NCBI GenBank assembly: GCA_023386815.1
Contig: JAEWIZ010000016.1
Coordinates: 31,787-95,786, forward strand
Reading direction: 5' to 3'
DNA: 64,000 nt
Origin: Bacillota bacterium
GTDB taxonomy: Bacteria > Bacillota > Clostridia > Lachnospirales > Lachnospiraceae
Below the pieces are notes generated by a model that was not told the DNA's origin, searched no databases, and worked only from the letters and a program-made list of their open reading frames with translations. The position numbers were made by a program, and so were the translations under genes. Positions within the stretch are counted from its first letter, which is position 1. Every line of letters starts with the position of its first letter. Shown here one piece after another: positions 1-8,780 of the stretch.

Positions 1-666
1 TTTTCCGATAATGTACAAGGGAGCAGCCAATTCGATCGCTTCGATAAAACTATTTGTAATCTGATCTCTATATTTAGGAGACATTTGAAGGCTTAAGGCC
101 AGGATACGACTGTTTTTTCCGACCAAACTCATGGTCTTGGAGATGACGTCATGCCCTCTTGAGGTCAGTTTGATTAATGCATTCATAATATTTTTCTGTT
201 CATCGAATAATTTGCGGATCTGCTCATTAATAATCTTGTTCAATTTCTTATTGTAAAGCTCCAGCTCCTGTTGAACTTTATACATCTTCAGGTGATGGTC
301 AATTCGCAAGATAAGCTCTTCTGGATGATAGGGCTTGGTTATAAAATCAACCGCCCCTACTTTTAACCCCTTTATTCTATCCTGTGGTGTATCCAAGGCT
401 GACACAAATATAACCGGGATGTCTCTCGTCACTGCACTTTTCTTAAGCATGGAGCAAAATACATAGCCATCAATCTCCGGCATGGAAATATCCATTACAA
501 TAAGATCAGGCACCAATGTCTCAATTGCATTCACTGCTTGTCTGGCGCTTGATACAGGTCTTGCAATATAGCCAGCATTATGTATTGTATTTGTAAGCAT
601 AACCAGGTTAAAGTTAACATCGTCAACAATCAGTATATTTGCCTGCGAAAAAGATGGTTTCAACAC
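1..666 (-). CDS. Response regulator with C-terminal degenerate HD-GYP-like domain (3' end cut by window edge)
   Basis: Reading leftward from a GTG at 666 the frame is open to base 1 (222 codons). The first ~125 residues are a CheY-type receiver: ILIVDDVN near the N-terminus, phospho-acceptor Asp in LIVMDISMPEIDGY, and the TKPY lysine motif. A coiled linker follows, then the start of an HD-GYP-like fold. Where active c-di-GMP phosphodiesterases have a metal-binding His-Asp in LHDIGK, this protein reads LYIIGK, so the visible part lacks the HD pair. The ATG at 668 is out of frame and stops at once, so GTG 666 (or TTG 663) is the start. It begins 2 bp after the kinase stop, which implies translational coupling and that the two form a two-component pair. 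The C-terminal part is outside the window. Confidence 0.8.
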   Translation of the reverse strand, partial: MLKPSFSQANILIVDDVNFNLVMLTNTIHNAGYIARPVSSARQAVNAIETLVPDLIVMDISMPEIDGYVFCSMLKKSAVTRDIPVIFVSALDTPQDRIKGLKVGAVDFITKPYHPEELILRIDHHLKMYKVQQELELYNKKLNKIINEQIRKLFDEQKNIMNALIKLTSRGHDVISKTMSLVGKNSRILALSLQMSPKYRDQITNSFIEAIELAAPLYIIGK

Positions 667-668
667 AT

Positions 669-2189
669 TTATGCCTCCTTTTGAACACATTCCTTCAGCT
701 TTTGCAATAATGCCATAGACTGCTCACAATCCTCTTTTCTTACGACTAGCAAAAGCCGGAACACTTCTTTTGACAAAGCCGCATGCTCTTGGGGTATTCT
801 TTGTTTTATATGAAAAACCATTTCTTCTGCCAATTCCCAGTTTTCTATGGCAATACAGATAAACAGCTTTTCAATGACCTCTGACACTTCTTTTAATATT
901 TGTTGTATTGGTTCTTTAATTATGGTTCCCTTGTTCTCCACAGGATGGCTTACTTTCAATCTTGTTCGAATATAATCAAGTTCGGATTGCTTGGACTTCT
1001 CATAGGTGCTCAGTTCTTTCATGCAACCATTTACAAGCATTCCTTCCCGCTTCATTTCTTTCTCTACTGATCTACCTTCCTTGTCTGAGGGTATCCCTAG
1101 ATGCGCCGAAAATGAGAATATACTCCCCTTATTCTTCTCGCTTTCCACTTGGATTGTACCATTCATGGCCTCCACAAGACGTTTACTAATGGATAAACCT
1201 AATCCAGTTCCGCCAAATCTCCTGGAAATTGAACTGTCCACTTGAGAAAAACTTTTAAAAAGCTTATCCTTTTCTTCCACACTAATACCGATTCCCGTAT
1301 CAATAACCATAAAAAACAACTCTATCTCTTGCCTGATTTGACTAATCATGGTTACCTTAAGTCCCACATGCCCCACCGAAGTGAACTTAATCGCATTTGA
1401 TAAAAGGTTATTAATAATCTGGGATAACCGTAACTCATCACCAACGACGATTTCAGGAATATCATCTGAGATATCAACTATCGCCTTCAACCCTTTGTCA
1501 TTTAACTGTACCGAATTCACTTCAATGATATGATGTATGAATTCTCTGAAATTAAAACTCCGATGCTCTAGTGACAGTTTATTATTCGCAATCTTTGAAA
1601 AATCTAAGATATCGCCAATAATTGCATTCATATTATCACAGCACTTCTTTATAATCTTAATATCCTCCAGCTGCTCCGGGTTCAACTGAGTTTCTAACAG
1701 ATTATTGCTAAATCCCATGATACCATTAATCGGAGTTCTAAGCTCATGTGTGACGTTTGCGAATAGATCTGTAAGCATTTGTCCCTGATTAATGATATCT
1801 TCCTCCAGATGAAGAATCTCACGTTCTGCTTCCTTTTTATCAGAAATATTAACTGCAATACAGAGTCCCAAATACATACTGCCTTTTCCCACAATCACAA
1901 CCTTCAGTTCAACCGGGAAACAGGTTTGATTTTTTCGATATACAATCGTTTCTTCTGGACGAATTTTATATTTTGAATCTAATTTAAGCTTCTTATCTTC
2001 ATAATAAAACGCCTTTTTGAATATTTCACAAATTGGAAGGCTAATAATATCATTATTATAACCTAATTCTTTTAATGCCTGCTTATTACAATCCGTAACT
2101 TGTCCTTTGTCATTAAAAAAAATAATAATTTCCTTGGTTTGATTCATAATTAAATCTAACTTTTGAAGATACCTGCTAATTCTAATCAT
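669..2189 (-). CDS. PAS-domain sensor histidine kinase with HPt-like tail
   Basis: 506 aa from the ATG at 2189, chosen because AGGGG lies 4 nt before it; the frame opens at 2207 but with no ribosome site. No membrane segment is visible, so it is probably cytosolic. Order: a PAS domain (about residues 10-120), a short coiled coil, HisKA with the phospho-accepting His148 in THELRTPING, and HATPase_c with the N-box (NNLLSNAIKF), DTGIGI and the GGTGLGLSI lid. The last ~80 residues are helical and resemble an HPt module with a candidate His460 (FHIKQ), but without a clear HPt consensus. It overlaps nothing and is followed 2 bp later by the response regulator, its likely partner. The signal is unknown. 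Confidence 0.85.
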   Translation of the reverse strand: MIRISRYLQKLDLIMNQTKEIIIFFNDKGQVTDCNKQALKELGYNNDIISLPICEIFKKAFYYEDKKLKLDSKYKIRPEETIVYRKNQTCFPVELKVVIVGKGSMYLGLCIAVNISDKKEAEREILHLEEDIINQGQMLTDLFANVTHELRTPINGIMGFSNNLLETQLNPEQLEDIKIIKKCCDNMNAIIGDILDFSKIANNKLSLEHRSFNFREFIHHIIEVNSVQLNDKGLKAIVDISDDIPEIVVGDELRLSQIINNLLSNAIKFTSVGHVGLKVTMISQIRQEIELFFMVIDTGIGISVEEKDKLFKSFSQVDSSISRRFGGTGLGLSISKRLVEAMNGTIQVESEKNKGSIFSFSAHLGIPSDKEGRSVEKEMKREGMLVNGCMKELSTYEKSKQSELDYIRTRLKVSHPVENKGTIIKEPIQQILKEVSEVIEKLFICIAIENWELAEEMVFHIKQRIPQEHAALSKEVFRLLLVVRKEDCEQSMALLQKLKECVQKEA

Positions 2190-2369
2190 CTCGCCCCTCA
2201 TGACCATTTATGTATCAGAAAGATAGGTAAAATCCTTCGTTCCACATAACTTTCTATAAAACTAACTGACTGTTACTATAGGCCATTCATCTTAATTACA
2301 TCTTATTTTTAATTTCATCTTTTGTCAAATGCTATTTACATATTTCAACATGAAACTATTTTTTACTCA

Positions 2370-2399
2370 TTGACATTACTAATTTTCTCAATATATAAT
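2370..2399 (+). promoter_or_regulatory. SigA-type promoter of the XRE regulator
   Basis: TTGACA at 2370-2375 and TATAAT at 2394-2399 are separated by 18 bp. They lie about 58 bp before the regulator's start codon, in a 265-bp AT-rich gap that also holds the upstream region of the divergent sensor kinase. Confidence 0.6.
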
Positions 2400-2456
2400 A
2401 TTTTTAGTAAAGATATTCACGAATCATAAAGTTTATTTATAGGGGTGGGCATTTAT

Positions 2457-2798
2457 ATGAAATTTAATGTTCGATTAAAGCATTTGCGGCAAAAAAATAA
2501 ACTAACACAAAGTGAGTTAGCAGAAATACTTGGTCTTAAGTCAACAGCGATATCAAATTATGAATCCGAACGAAATGAGCCCTCGTTTGATAAGCTGATT
2601 GCTTTATCAAAATATTTTGACGTATCGTGTGATTACCTGCTGGGCGTGACAGATTCTTACCTTCCTGTTGGAGGCGAAGTACTGGATAAGGAGATTGTAG
2701 AATTTTTTGATTTATACAAGCAATTATCAGATAAACATGTTCATGAAATTAAAGAATACGCTAAATACTTGTTATATAAACAAGTTCATTCACAGTAA
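2457..2798 (+). CDS. XRE-family helix-turn-helix regulator
   Basis: 113 aa from ATG 2457, which has AGGGGTGGG 7 nt upstream; a GTG at 2445 lies inside that ribosome site and is rejected. Residues ~5-62 form a lambda-repressor-like HTH (LTQSELAEILGL, then AISNYESERNEP and the FDVSCDYLLG end). The remaining ~50 residues are helical with no recognised ligand domain. It stands alone between a divergent two-component system and a convergent SEC-C gene, with its own promoter and terminator. Such short XRE proteins repress small regulons; the target is not evident here. Confidence 0.85.
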   Translation: MKFNVRLKHLRQKNKLTQSELAEILGLKSTAISNYESERNEPSFDKLIALSKYFDVSCDYLLGVTDSYLPVGGEVLDKEIVEFFDLYKQLSDKHVHEIKEYAKYLLYKQVHSQ

Positions 2799-2908
2799 GA
2801 CTGGGCTTTTACGTAGACCTACTTTAACATTGCTCCGTGACTGTGATAAAACCTTTCATGAAATAGCTTGTAATTTTAATGTTCTTGTAAATTAATTTTC
2901 TTCTTATT

Positions 2909-2966
2909 AAAAGCTCCACCGAATAAACAGGATTTATAAAGTTCTGTTTATTCGGTGGAGCTTTTT
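2909..2966. terminator. Bidirectional intrinsic terminator
   Basis: Near-perfect 22-bp inverted repeat (arms 2909-2930 and 2944-2966, core GCTCCACCGAATAAACAG) with an A-run on the left and a T-run on the right. It sits between the convergent XRE gene and the SEC-C gene and can end both. Confidence 0.9.
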
Positions 2967-3001
2967 AAATTTTTATAAAATAAGTTTTAGATAATCAAAA
3001 A

Positions 3002-3505
3002 TTATGCTTTTCCGCAGCAATGCTTGTACTTCTTGCCGGAACCGCAAGTGCAAGGGTCGTTCCTTCCAACTTTCTTCTCTTTAACGACCGTTCCAGAATT
3101 TCTGGATTCACGATATAATTCTTTTCTACGCTCTGGCGTTAACAGGGTGTCCCACTCTTCCAAATTATATAACCAGTCTGCATCTGCACCAACCATGTTA
3201 TAATATAATTTTTCCTGATCGAAGGCTAAGCTGACATTGGTATCCTGATCCATCTCCTCGATCGGATTAGGTGTTATTAAACTATCGTTGATTCCATCCA
3301 GGAAACCAACCATTGTGCTTAACTCAATACCAAATTCCTGTGCAAGAGAAGCAACGCTTCCTTCATATACTTTGTCTGTATTTGCTAATAGAACCTTATA
3401 GATGTCTTTTTCCTTATTAAAATAAGTAGCCCAGAATAACTGGCCTTCACGACCATTCATTTCCTTTGAATATGCATGGTCTCTCCATTCTTGTAATAAA
3501 CTCAT
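3002..3505 (-). CDS. SEC-C motif protein
   Basis: 167 aa from ATG 3505, with AAGGA 8 nt upstream; the frame also has an ATG at 3514 that lies too close to the ribosome site. The C-terminal ~22 residues are a zinc-binding SEC-C motif (GRNDPCTCGSGKKYKHCC), the module found at the SecA tail and in many stand-alone proteins. The first ~140 residues are acidic, probably helical and not recognised. SEC-C ligates zinc through its Cys residues and often binds protein or ribosome partners. The specific role here is unknown. It is monocistronic. Confidence 0.75.
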   Translation of the reverse strand: MSLLQEWRDHAYSKEMNGREGQLFWATYFNKEKDIYKVLLANTDKVYEGSVASLAQEFGIELSTMVGFLDGINDSLITPNPIEEMDQDTNVSLAFDQEKLYYNMVGADADWLYNLEEWDTLLTPERRKELYRESRNSGTVVKEKKVGRNDPCTCGSGKKYKHCCGKA

Positions 3506-3763
3506 GGTTTTCATCCTTCCTCGTACCTTTGATTTACACCTGCAATCTTACGATTTGAATTGCCGTGTTATACCAAGTCTTATTTTGGTAAGACTATAGG
3601 TAGTGTCCTTGCTATCTGCAAGTTCACCTTCGGTACGATTATAACATGGATTCGTTTGAATTTCCATTATGAAATATTTTTTCTTTAATGTATAAATATT
3701 GTAAAAGTGTATCATAATAGTAATATCCTAATGTGGAACAAAAGTTCCGAAGTAAGGATGTAA

Positions 3764-3871
3764 ATGCGTATGCTCTTTCATGATTGGACTCCCCCTCCAA
3801 TTATGATCACCAAAGAGAAGTTAAATACTTATCCTCCCCTTTTTAGTGAAACCCCCGTTACAAAGGCGTAA
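3764..3871 (+). CDS. Possible 35-aa small ORF ending inside a terminator stem
   Basis: ATG 3764 has AAGGA 5 nt upstream and is open for 35 codons (begins MRMLFHDWTPPP). Its TAA lies within the 3' arm of the hairpin at 3849-3880, the geometry of a leader peptide, but no rightward gene follows. A GGAAC/GTTCC palindrome sits just upstream (3735-3748). The rest of the 400-bp gap 3515-3915 holds only AT-rich promoter-like sequence for the SEC-C gene. Coding status is uncertain. Confidence 0.2.
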   Translation: MRMLFHDWTPPPIMITKEKLNTYPPLFSETPVTKA

Positions 3872-3880
3872 CGGGGGTTT
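3849..3880. terminator. Terminator at the end of the GRE/etf operon
   Basis: Hairpin with 13-bp arms (AAACCCCCGTTAC and its complement) and a 6-nt loop, flanked by A and T runs. It lies 36 bp beyond the etfA stop. Confidence 0.85.
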
Positions 3881-3915
3881 TGCTTGCTTGCCTATTTCTA
3901 GAGCTCACTTCTATA

Positions 3916-5097
3916 CTATTGATCCAATTCTTCCATAAGTGCGGGAATTACTTTATAAAGATCTCCTACAATGCCATAATCAGCAACTTCAAAGATTGGT
4001 GCAGTTTCACTCGTGTTAATCGCTATAATTTGCTCTGAGTTCTGCATTCCTGCTACGTGCTGAATCGCACCGGAGATACCGCAAGCGATATAAATCTTTG
4101 GTTTCACTGTTGTTCCGGTCTGTCCGACCTGATATGCATGATCAATCCAACCTGCATCTACGGCTGCTCTGGACGCTGCAACACTACCGCCAAACTTATC
4201 TGCAAGTTTTTTAAGTAAAGCAAAACCATCGGATTTACCGAGCCCCATACCTCCTGCTACAATAACTTCTGCATCGGTCAAAGCAATCATTTCCTTGACG
4301 GTCTTCACAATATCAATTACTTTTGTTCTGATATCGCCCTCCTGGAATGTATGGTTCAGCGTTATCACTTCACCCTTCTTACCCGGTGCATAGCTGGCTT
4401 TTTCCATGACACCTGGTCTTACTGTCGACATTTGAGGTCGATGATTTGGGCAAATGATGGTTGCCATTAAGTTTCCACCAAAGGCTGGGCGTGTCTGCAT
4501 AATCTTTTTATCCGCCGGATCAATTTCCAGCTTTGTACAGTCTGCTGTTAGGCCGGTATTTGCTTTTACAGCTAGACAAGGACCAAGGTCACGTCCGATG
4601 TGGGTTGCACCTAATAGCACAATCTCCGGTTTGTATTGTTCAATTGCATCGAAGATAACATTGGTGTAACCATCTGTAGTATAATGCTCTAATTCTTTTG
4701 CATCCGCAACATATACTTTATCGGCACCATAAGCGAATAATTCATCCGTAAGCCCATCTATATTATGTCCACATAAAATCGCACAAAGCTCACATCCGAC
4801 TTCCATCGCAAGTTTTTTGCCCTCACCTAATAATTCGATGACTACCGGCATAATCTTTCCTTCGCGTTGTTCTGCAAATACCCAGACTCCTTTATAGGCA
4901 CTTAAATCTTTTTCTTCTCTGATCTCTTCTGTTTTTTCTATTGCTTTGAATGGACACTTGTCCACACAAACTCCGCAGCCAGTACAAGCGCTGCCAATTA
5001 CAGCTAGTTTGTTCTCCATTGTAATTGCATTAAAAGGACAGTTCTTTATGCAAATGGAACAACCTTTACATTTATCGTTTATTACATGAACAGCCAT
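3916..5097 (-). CDS. etfA: Electron transfer flavoprotein alpha subunit with N-terminal 2[4Fe-4S] ferredoxin domain
   Basis: 393 aa. Residues 1-60 hold two CxxCxxCxxxCP clusters (CKGCSICIKNCP and CTGCGVCVDKCP), then an EtfA N-terminal domain and the C-terminal FAD-binding domain (RPAFGGN, GMGLGKSDG, GQTGTTVKP, ACGISGAIQH). EtfA binds FAD and, with EtfB, passes electrons between acyl-CoA dehydrogenases and other carriers. The fused ferredoxin domain is found in anaerobes and suggests exchange with ferredoxin, possibly with bifurcation, which the sequence alone cannot prove. It is the last gene of the leftward operon, 18 bp after etfB. Confidence 0.93.
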   Translation of the reverse strand: MAVHVINDKCKGCSICIKNCPFNAITMENKLAVIGSACTGCGVCVDKCPFKAIEKTEEIREEKDLSAYKGVWVFAEQREGKIMPVVIELLGEGKKLAMEVGCELCAILCGHNIDGLTDELFAYGADKVYVADAKELEHYTTDGYTNVIFDAIEQYKPEIVLLGATHIGRDLGPCLAVKANTGLTADCTKLEIDPADKKIMQTRPAFGGNLMATIICPNHRPQMSTVRPGVMEKASYAPGKKGEVITLNHTFQEGDIRTKVIDIVKTVKEMIALTDAEVIVAGGMGLGKSDGFALLKKLADKFGGSVAASRAAVDAGWIDHAYQVGQTGTTVKPKIYIACGISGAIQHVAGMQNSEQIIAINTSETAPIFEVADYGIVGDLYKVIPALMEELDQ

Positions 5098-5115
5098 TTT
5101 ATCACCCTATCTTTC

Positions 5116-5901
5116 TTATATATAATGTTTTTCTTTTAATTTACCAACAAGATTTGCAGAGATTTCCTGAACAGAACCACTTAACATCATACCTTTTCCT
5201 TTTACGGGTGGTGTGAAGGATTTCAATACCTGTGTCGGTGATGCGTTTAATCCACAATCCTTAGGATCAAGCCCTAAGTCAACATGATTCCATGTTGTAA
5301 TCTCTTTTTTATATGCATCCACGATTTTTCCAACGTTCATATATCTAGGAGCATTTAATTCTTTCACTGCCGTGATCAGACAGGGCATCTGAATCTCAAT
5401 TACTTCATAGCCGTCTTCCATTTGTCTATGTACTGTTGCTTTACCGTCTTTGATCTCTATATTTTGAACATAGGTAACAACCGGAATACCAAGTCTCATT
5501 GCGACTTGAGGTCCAACCTGAGCGGTATCTCCGTCAATTGCCTGACGTCCTGCAAAGATTACATCAACATCCTCTACTTTCTTAATGCCGGCAGCAATTG
5601 TTGTGGAAGTTGCACAGGTATCTGCGCCTCCAAATGCTCTATCACTTAACAGGTATGCTTCATCAGCTCCCATTGCCATACATTCTCGTAGCATATAGGT
5701 CGCCTGTGGCGGCCCCATTGTAATAACCGCAACTACAGTATCCGGAGCCTGATCTTTGATTGCTAATGCTGCTTCTAATGCATTTGCATCATCCGGGTTT
5801 AAAATACTGGGAACACCATCTCTGATTAGGGTGCCTTTTACTGGATCTATTTTCACTTCATTTGTATCCGGTACTTGTTTTACACAAACTAATATTTTCA
5901 T
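5116..5901 (-). CDS. etfB: Electron transfer flavoprotein beta subunit
   Basis: 261 aa from ATG 5901, matching the family start MKILVCVKQVPDT. An ATG four codons earlier (5913) is nearer a GAAAGG box, so the start is not settled. Family motifs are the NPDDANALEAAL loop, the MGPP segment, the AGRQAIDGDTAQVGP nucleotide loop and the PCLITAVKELNAPRYM signature. It partners the EtfA encoded next door. Just upstream is an acyl-CoA dehydrogenase, the usual electron partner, so the three products probably form one complex that reduces an enoyl-CoA or oxidises an acyl-CoA. Confidence 0.93.
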   Translation of the reverse strand: MKILVCVKQVPDTNEVKIDPVKGTLIRDGVPSILNPDDANALEAALAIKDQAPDTVVAVITMGPPQATYMLRECMAMGADEAYLLSDRAFGGADTCATSTTIAAGIKKVEDVDVIFAGRQAIDGDTAQVGPQVAMRLGIPVVTYVQNIEIKDGKATVHRQMEDGYEVIEIQMPCLITAVKELNAPRYMNVGKIVDAYKKEITTWNHVDLGLDPKDCGLNASPTQVLKSFTPPVKGKGMMLSGSVQEISANLVGKLKEKHYI

Positions 5902-6003
5902 TTTTCTGCCCATGCCTTTCTATTGTTAATGACTATAAAGATTATATTGACCCAATTACAGAAAGCCACCTCTTTATCAATACACCCCTATAGCTACTAT
6001 TCA

Positions 6004-7143
6004 TTATTTCTTAAGTAAATGACCTGAAATTACCATCTGCTGTATTTGAGATGTTCCCTCATAGATTGTAAATACACGACAATCTCGATACATACGTTCT
6101 ACTTTATACTCTTTCGTAAAACCATAACCACCGTGAATTTGAACCGCTTTACCACATATTTCATTGCAGATTTCTGACGCATAATATTTTGCCATAGATG
6201 CATTCATTCCGGCACTCTGATTCGTATCCATCAGATAGGCAGTTTTATATACCAACAGTTTCGCTGCTTCTAATTTCGTTGCCATATCGGAAATCATGAA
6301 GTTAATCGCTTGGAATTCACTTATTCTTTTGCCGAATTGCTTTCTATCCTTGGCAAATTTAATTGCTTCGTCCAAAGCACCCTGAGCTACACCGATCGAC
6401 TGAGCAGCAACACCCATACGACCTGTATCAAGTGTCTTCATAGCATTAGAGAAACCTTTTCCAACTTCACCAAGTACATTACTTTTATGTACGCGTACAT
6501 TTTCCATAATGATGTCACTGGTTGCACAACCAATCAATCCCATCTTATGTTCAGGCTTACCACAGGAAACACCCTCTTGTTTCATATCAATTATAAATGC
6601 GGTAATCCCCCTGGTTCCCTTGGTGATATCCGTTTTCGCATAGACAACTGCAAAATCAGCAAGCGGAGCCATAGTAATAAAGGTTTTACGACCATTTAGT
6701 ACGTAGTAATCTCCATCCTCTACTGCTGTTGATGTCATACCACCAGCATCAGATCCTGCACCAGGCTCCGTCAATGCAAAAGCAAGCATCTTTTCTCCTG
6801 TAACCACCGGTCTTAAATATTTCTCTTTCTGTTCGTCATTTCCTGATAAAAGGAGCGGTCCTCCTGACAACGAGTTCGGTGAAGATACATATAAACTAGC
6901 AACACCACTCACTCTGGAGATTTCCTCCATAACAATGATATAGGCCCGAGCGTCAGCCCCTTGACCGCCTAATTCTTTGGGAACTTTAATACCAAAGAAT
7001 CCGGCCTTTGCCATCTTATCTATAATTTCTTTTGGAAACACTCCGGTTTCTTCCACCTTATCAAGTATCTCATTGGTTAATTCTTTTTCCGCAAATTCTC
7101 TGGCTAATTTTCTAATCAAATTATGTTGTTCTGTGAAAAACAT
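6004..7143 (-). CDS. Acyl-CoA dehydrogenase (butyryl-CoA dehydrogenase type)
   Basis: 379 aa, the usual length of short-chain enzymes. It has the FAD signature LTEPGAGSDAGG, the TFITMAP segment, QIHGGYGFTKEY, and the catalytic base Glu362 in IYEGTSQIQ, at the position used by short- and medium-chain dehydrogenases. It interconverts acyl-CoA and 2-enoyl-CoA, passing electrons to or from EtfAB encoded immediately downstream. The start (RBS GAGGAGG) lies within the last 28 bp of the CoA-ligase gene, which indicates coupled translation. In a fermenting anaerobe it most likely runs as an enoyl-CoA reductase. The chain it acts on is unknown. Confidence 0.92.
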   Translation of the reverse strand: MFFTEQHNLIRKLAREFAEKELTNEILDKVEETGVFPKEIIDKMAKAGFFGIKVPKELGGQGADARAYIIVMEEISRVSGVASLYVSSPNSLSGGPLLLSGNDEQKEKYLRPVVTGEKMLAFALTEPGAGSDAGGMTSTAVEDGDYYVLNGRKTFITMAPLADFAVVYAKTDITKGTRGITAFIIDMKQEGVSCGKPEHKMGLIGCATSDIIMENVRVHKSNVLGEVGKGFSNAMKTLDTGRMGVAAQSIGVAQGALDEAIKFAKDRKQFGKRISEFQAINFMISDMATKLEAAKLLVYKTAYLMDTNQSAGMNASMAKYYASEICNEICGKAVQIHGGYGFTKEYKVERMYRDCRVFTIYEGTSQIQQMVISGHLLKK

Positions 7144-8765
7144 AATAAATCCTCCTCTTTATGTTCTTGATACAATCGTTCGATCACCTTCTGCTTAAGC
7201 TCAGGTATCTGTATCTTGCCACTGGTACTCATGGGGAAAGCAGGAAAACTCAATACATATGCAGGTATTTTATAGTAGGCAAGCTTCGAGGCTAGGTGAG
7301 CCTTGATCAACTCTTCATCCAACAAAATCCCCTGCTCCATAATTACACATGCAACTATCATTTCCTGCAACACTTCCGCCGGAATTCCTACTACTTTAAC
7401 ATTTTGAATGTAAGGGCATTCTTTCACGCAACCTTCGATTTCCTGTGGAGAGATATTTTCACCCCCACGTATAATCATTTCTTTCAATCTGCCTGTTATA
7501 TAAAGATATCCATCCGTATCCAGATAACCCAAATCACCGGTTCTTAACCAGCCGTCTTTCGTAATTATAGGAACGCTTTCCTCTGGAAGCTTATAATAGC
7601 CTTGCATAACATTGTAACCTTGCACCTGTATCTCGCCAATCTTACCAGCTCTCATTGGCCCATTTGAATTAATGTCAACAATTCGCACCTTTACATGACT
7701 AATAATCTTTCCTGTCGAAAAAGTTTTTTTCTCACAGGAATCATCCTCATCTATGATAGAGACACAGGGGGAAGTCTCTGTCTGGCCATAGGATTGATGT
7801 AGCCTTATGTTTGAAATAGTATTACATATGGATGTATATTCTTGGGGTGATAACGGTGAACCCGCAATAATCCCAGACTGTAAGCTTGAGATATTGTATT
7901 CCTTATAGTTTGAGTTTCGGATCATGGCTAAAAACATGGATGGTACTCCATTTAATACTGTGCAACTATATCTTTCAATGTGTTCTAATACTTTTTGTGT
8001 TTTAAAATATTTAATTAAATGCATGATACATCCAGAGTGAATACTGGATAATAATCCGGATGTTATTCCAAAACAGTGAAATAAAGGAACTGCAATTAAC
8101 ATCTTATCATTGCTTGTCCAGGCCATATGCATAACTGTTTCCATCGCATTATTTACGAGACTGTAATGGCTAAGTAATACCCCTTTGGGTGTTGAGGTAG
8201 AACCTGAAGTAAATAATAAAATTGCTGTGTCGTATGGACTTACTCGCTGCTTTCCGTTCCTGATTGCATTTACCGCTTTCAGAGACTTTTCTGATGGACT
8301 AAAACTATAATCTGACAACCATTTACCTTCTATGTCTCTTCCGATCGAAATCCACCTCTTGACCTGACCATCCAATTCACCTTTGATAATTTGAATCATG
8401 GAATCATATTTTAACTTTTTGTAGCCATCGCCATAGTACATATACTTAATATCTGAATAACGAATAATACCAAGTAACTCAATTTCCTGGTAGCAGGTAT
8501 TCATGGGTACTGTAATGGCACCAATCTTTGTCAGTGCAAGAAATGTTATAATCCAATTAGGAGTATTCACACTCCATATCCCAACATGATCTCCTTTTTC
8601 TATTCCTAAGGATACCATTCTAACTGCCAGATAATCCGATAATTGATCTAATTCCGACCAGGTATACTTCATATCCCAATACACAATAGCTAGTTTGTCA
8701 GGAGTGCAACTCACGCGCTCTGTAAAACAATCACCTATTGTCTTACTCAGTAAGTTCATACCCAT
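7116..8765 (-). CDS. AMP-forming acyl-CoA ligase (ANL superfamily)
   Basis: 549 aa. It has the ATP loop LFTSGSTSTPKGVLLSH, the SYGQTE motif, DGWLRTGDLGYLD with the ribose-binding Asp, GRLKEMIIRGGENISPQEIE, and the C-terminal catalytic lysine in TSGKIQ. It activates a carboxylic acid to acyl-AMP, then acyl-CoA. Length and motifs fit the medium-chain/CaiC-like group rather than acetyl-CoA synthetase. It follows the CoA-transferase gene by 15 bp, so the operon has two independent ways of loading CoA: ATP-driven to start, transfer to run. An ATG two codons in (8759) is an equally good start. Confidence 0.9.
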   Translation of the reverse strand: MGMNLLSKTIGDCFTERVSCTPDKLAIVYWDMKYTWSELDQLSDYLAVRMVSLGIEKGDHVGIWSVNTPNWIITFLALTKIGAITVPMNTCYQEIELLGIIRYSDIKYMYYGDGYKKLKYDSMIQIIKGELDGQVKRWISIGRDIEGKWLSDYSFSPSEKSLKAVNAIRNGKQRVSPYDTAILLFTSGSTSTPKGVLLSHYSLVNNAMETVMHMAWTSNDKMLIAVPLFHCFGITSGLLSSIHSGCIMHLIKYFKTQKVLEHIERYSCTVLNGVPSMFLAMIRNSNYKEYNISSLQSGIIAGSPLSPQEYTSICNTISNIRLHQSYGQTETSPCVSIIDEDDSCEKKTFSTGKIISHVKVRIVDINSNGPMRAGKIGEIQVQGYNVMQGYYKLPEESVPIITKDGWLRTGDLGYLDTDGYLYITGRLKEMIIRGGENISPQEIEGCVKECPYIQNVKVVGIPAEVLQEMIVACVIMEQGILLDEELIKAHLASKLAYYKIPAYVLSFPAFPMSTSGKIQIPELKQKVIERLYQEHKEEDLLCFSQNNII

Positions 8766-8780
8766 ACACCGTACTTTCTT

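Noticed and set aside
6310..6699. 129-codon open frame on the + strand
   Set aside because: Antisense to the acyl-CoA dehydrogenase, no ribosome site, no recognisable protein.
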